Positions 12,370 to 13,481 of a stretch of 13,481 nt of DNA are shown piece by piece (positions within the stretch are counted from its first letter, which is position 1; the number at the start of each line of letters is the position of its first letter). A program made the translations under genes and the position numbers. The stretch covers positions 1 to 13,481 of the forward strand of contig JAEDMC010000068.1 in the NCBI GenBank assembly GCA_016303225.1, given 5' to 3'. The notes under the pieces are model-generated. The model searched no databases. It was not told the origin of the DNA and saw only the letters and a list, made by a program, of their open reading frames with translations. Source of the stretch: Kiritimatiellia bacterium. GTDB lineage: Bacteria; Verrucomicrobiota; Kiritimatiellia; RFP12; UBA1067.

Positions 12370-13481
12370 ATGGGACTGTCAGTTGGTATCGTAGGTCTGC
12401 CGAACGTCGGCAAGTCGACCTTGTTCAATGCGCTCACGAAGAAGCAGCAGGCGGCGGCGGAGAACTATCCGTTCTGCACGATCGAGCCGAACAGTGCGAT
12501 CGTCGAGGTCGTCGACAAGCGGCTTGACGTGCTCGCGGAGATGTCGAAGAGCGCGCAAGTGATCCGCGCGACCGTGGAGTTCACGGACATCGCGGGCCTC
12601 GTGAAGGGTGCGTCGAAGGGCGAGGGCCTCGGCAACAAGTTCCTCGCGAACATCCGCGAGTGCGACGCGATCCTGCACGTCGTCCGGTGCTTCGAGAACG
12701 ACGACATCATCCACGTCCAGGAGGGCGGCAACAAGTCCGCGCCGATCGATCCGGTCGGGGATGCGGAGGTCATCGAGACGGAGCTCGTCCTTTCGGACAT
12801 GGAGCAGCTGCAGAAGTACTATGACAAGGTCCGCAAGGAGGCGCAGGCGAAGCCTCCGCTCCGTCCCGAGGCCGAGGCGTGCGCGGCGCTCCTCAAGCAC
12901 CTCTCGGAGGGGAAGTCCGTCCGCTCGTTCCCGCGCAGCGAGGCGGATCCGATCCTGCCGGTCCTGCAGAAGCTGAACTTCCTCACGGACAAGAAGGTCA
13001 TCTTCTGCGCGAACGTGGCGGACGACAACGTGACCGGCGAGGGCAACGCGCATGTCGCCGCGCTCAAGGACTATACCTCCAGGCAGGGCGCCGAGACGGT
13101 CGTCATCTGTGCGCAGGTCGAAGCCGAGCTTGCAGGACTTTCGGACGAGGAGATCAAGGAGATGCTCGAGGGCTTCGGACTTTCCGAAAGTTCGCTCGAC
13201 CGCACGATCAAGCTCGCCTACGACACGCTGGGTCTCGCAAGCTTTCTCACGACGGGACCGAAGGAGTCGCGCGCGTGGACGTTCCACAAGGGCTGGAAGG
13301 CTCCGAAGTGCGCGGGCGTCATCCACACCGACTTCGAGAAGGGCTTCATCCGCGCCCAGGTCGTCGCGTACGAGGATTTCGTCAAGTACGGCGGCGAATC
13401 GGGCGCGCGCGAGCACGGCGTTCTTCGTCCGGAGGGCAAGGAATACGAGATGAAGGACGGCGACGTCGTCGAGTTCATGTT
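12370..13481 (+). CDS. ychF: YchF/OLA1-family ribosome-associated P-loop ATPase/GTPase (3' end just outside window)
   Basis: YchF is a universally conserved Obg-family NTPase that prefers ATP and binds ribosomes, with roles in translation and stress. From ATG 12370, 370 codons are visible and the frame is open at the right edge. Visible motifs are G1 GLPNVGKST (9-17), the switch region ENYPFCTIEPN, G3 DIAGLVKGASKGEGLGNKFL and the G4-like NVAD in place of NKxD, which is normal in this family and explains its ATP preference. A central coiled region and the C-terminal TGS domain (AWTFHKGWKAPKCAGVIHTDF, then DGDVVEFM) complete it. Given the usual 363-367 aa family length and the final motif, only a few codons are missing. 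GGGAG at 12355-12359 precedes the start by ten bases. Confidence 0.97.
   Translation, partial: MGLSVGIVGLPNVGKSTLFNALTKKQQAAAENYPFCTIEPNSAIVEVVDKRLDVLAEMSKSAQVIRATVEFTDIAGLVKGASKGEGLGNKFLANIRECDAILHVVRCFENDDIIHVQEGGNKSAPIDPVGDAEVIETELVLSDMEQLQKYYDKVRKEAQAKPPLRPEAEACAALLKHLSEGKSVRSFPRSEADPILPVLQKLNFLTDKKVIFCANVADDNVTGEGNAHVAALKDYTSRQGAETVVICAQVEAELAGLSDEEIKEMLEGFGLSESSLDRTIKLAYDTLGLASFLTTGPKESRAWTFHKGWKAPKCAGVIHTDFEKGFIRAQVVAYEDFVKYGGESGAREHGVLRPEGKEYEMKDGDVVEFM

Noticed and set aside
12379..13416. Long antisense reading frame opposite ychF (345 codons)
   Set aside because: It is the complement of the highly conserved YchF gene; the translation is Leu/Arg/Asp repetitive and unlike a folded protein.

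Overview
The window is chromosomal DNA from a GC-rich bacterium that uses the standard code and strong Shine-Dalgarno sites. All supported genes lie on the + strand. Three things suggest a PVC-group organism (Kiritimatiellota/Lentisphaerota type, perhaps gut or rumen): the GC-rich housekeeping genes, several consensus extended -10 promoters set almost on top of start codons, and short low-complexity palindromes embedded in frame within protein genes. This placement is inference; no rRNA or other marker is present.

Layout. (1) 1-572: the C-terminal part of a medium-chain zinc-type alcohol/polyol dehydrogenase, running in from the left. (2) 618-3269: an AddB-type PD-(D/E)XK nuclease. (3) 3270-8691: an accessory block that separates addB from its partner addA. 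It holds a frame-broken coding remnant (3278-3504), a strongly structured leader or small RNA with its own promoter and terminator-like hairpin (about 3567-3873), and a GGCC-specific type II restriction-modification pair of the NgoPII/HaeIII kind (3921-5796). These are followed by a near-leaderless 58-aa gene (5843-6019), a stand-alone protein resembling phage polyvalent-protein domains (6189-6845), a two-gene acidic unknown module behind a structured leader (7221-7972), and a Phd/YefM-VapC toxin-antitoxin operon (8060-8673). (4) 8692-11601: AddA, a UvrD-type helicase fused to a nuclease. (5) 11619-12368: serine O-acetyltransferase (cysE). (6) 12370 to the right edge: the YchF/OLA1 GTPase, lacking only its last few codons.

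How the parts relate. AddA and AddB normally form one helicase-nuclease that processes double-strand ends into recombination substrates and degrades foreign linear DNA. Here their genes are about 5.4 kb apart, and the space between is filled with restriction-modification and toxin-antitoxin genes. The methyltransferase and endonuclease genes are visibly richer in A+T than addA/addB, which suggests acquisition from a lower-GC donor. The result is a local cluster of DNA end processing, self/non-self discrimination and addiction functions.

The least explained parts are the multi-hairpin RNA upstream of the methyltransferase, the acidic pair at 7221-7972 with its structured leader, and the repeat-derived in-frame segments in both Add subunits.
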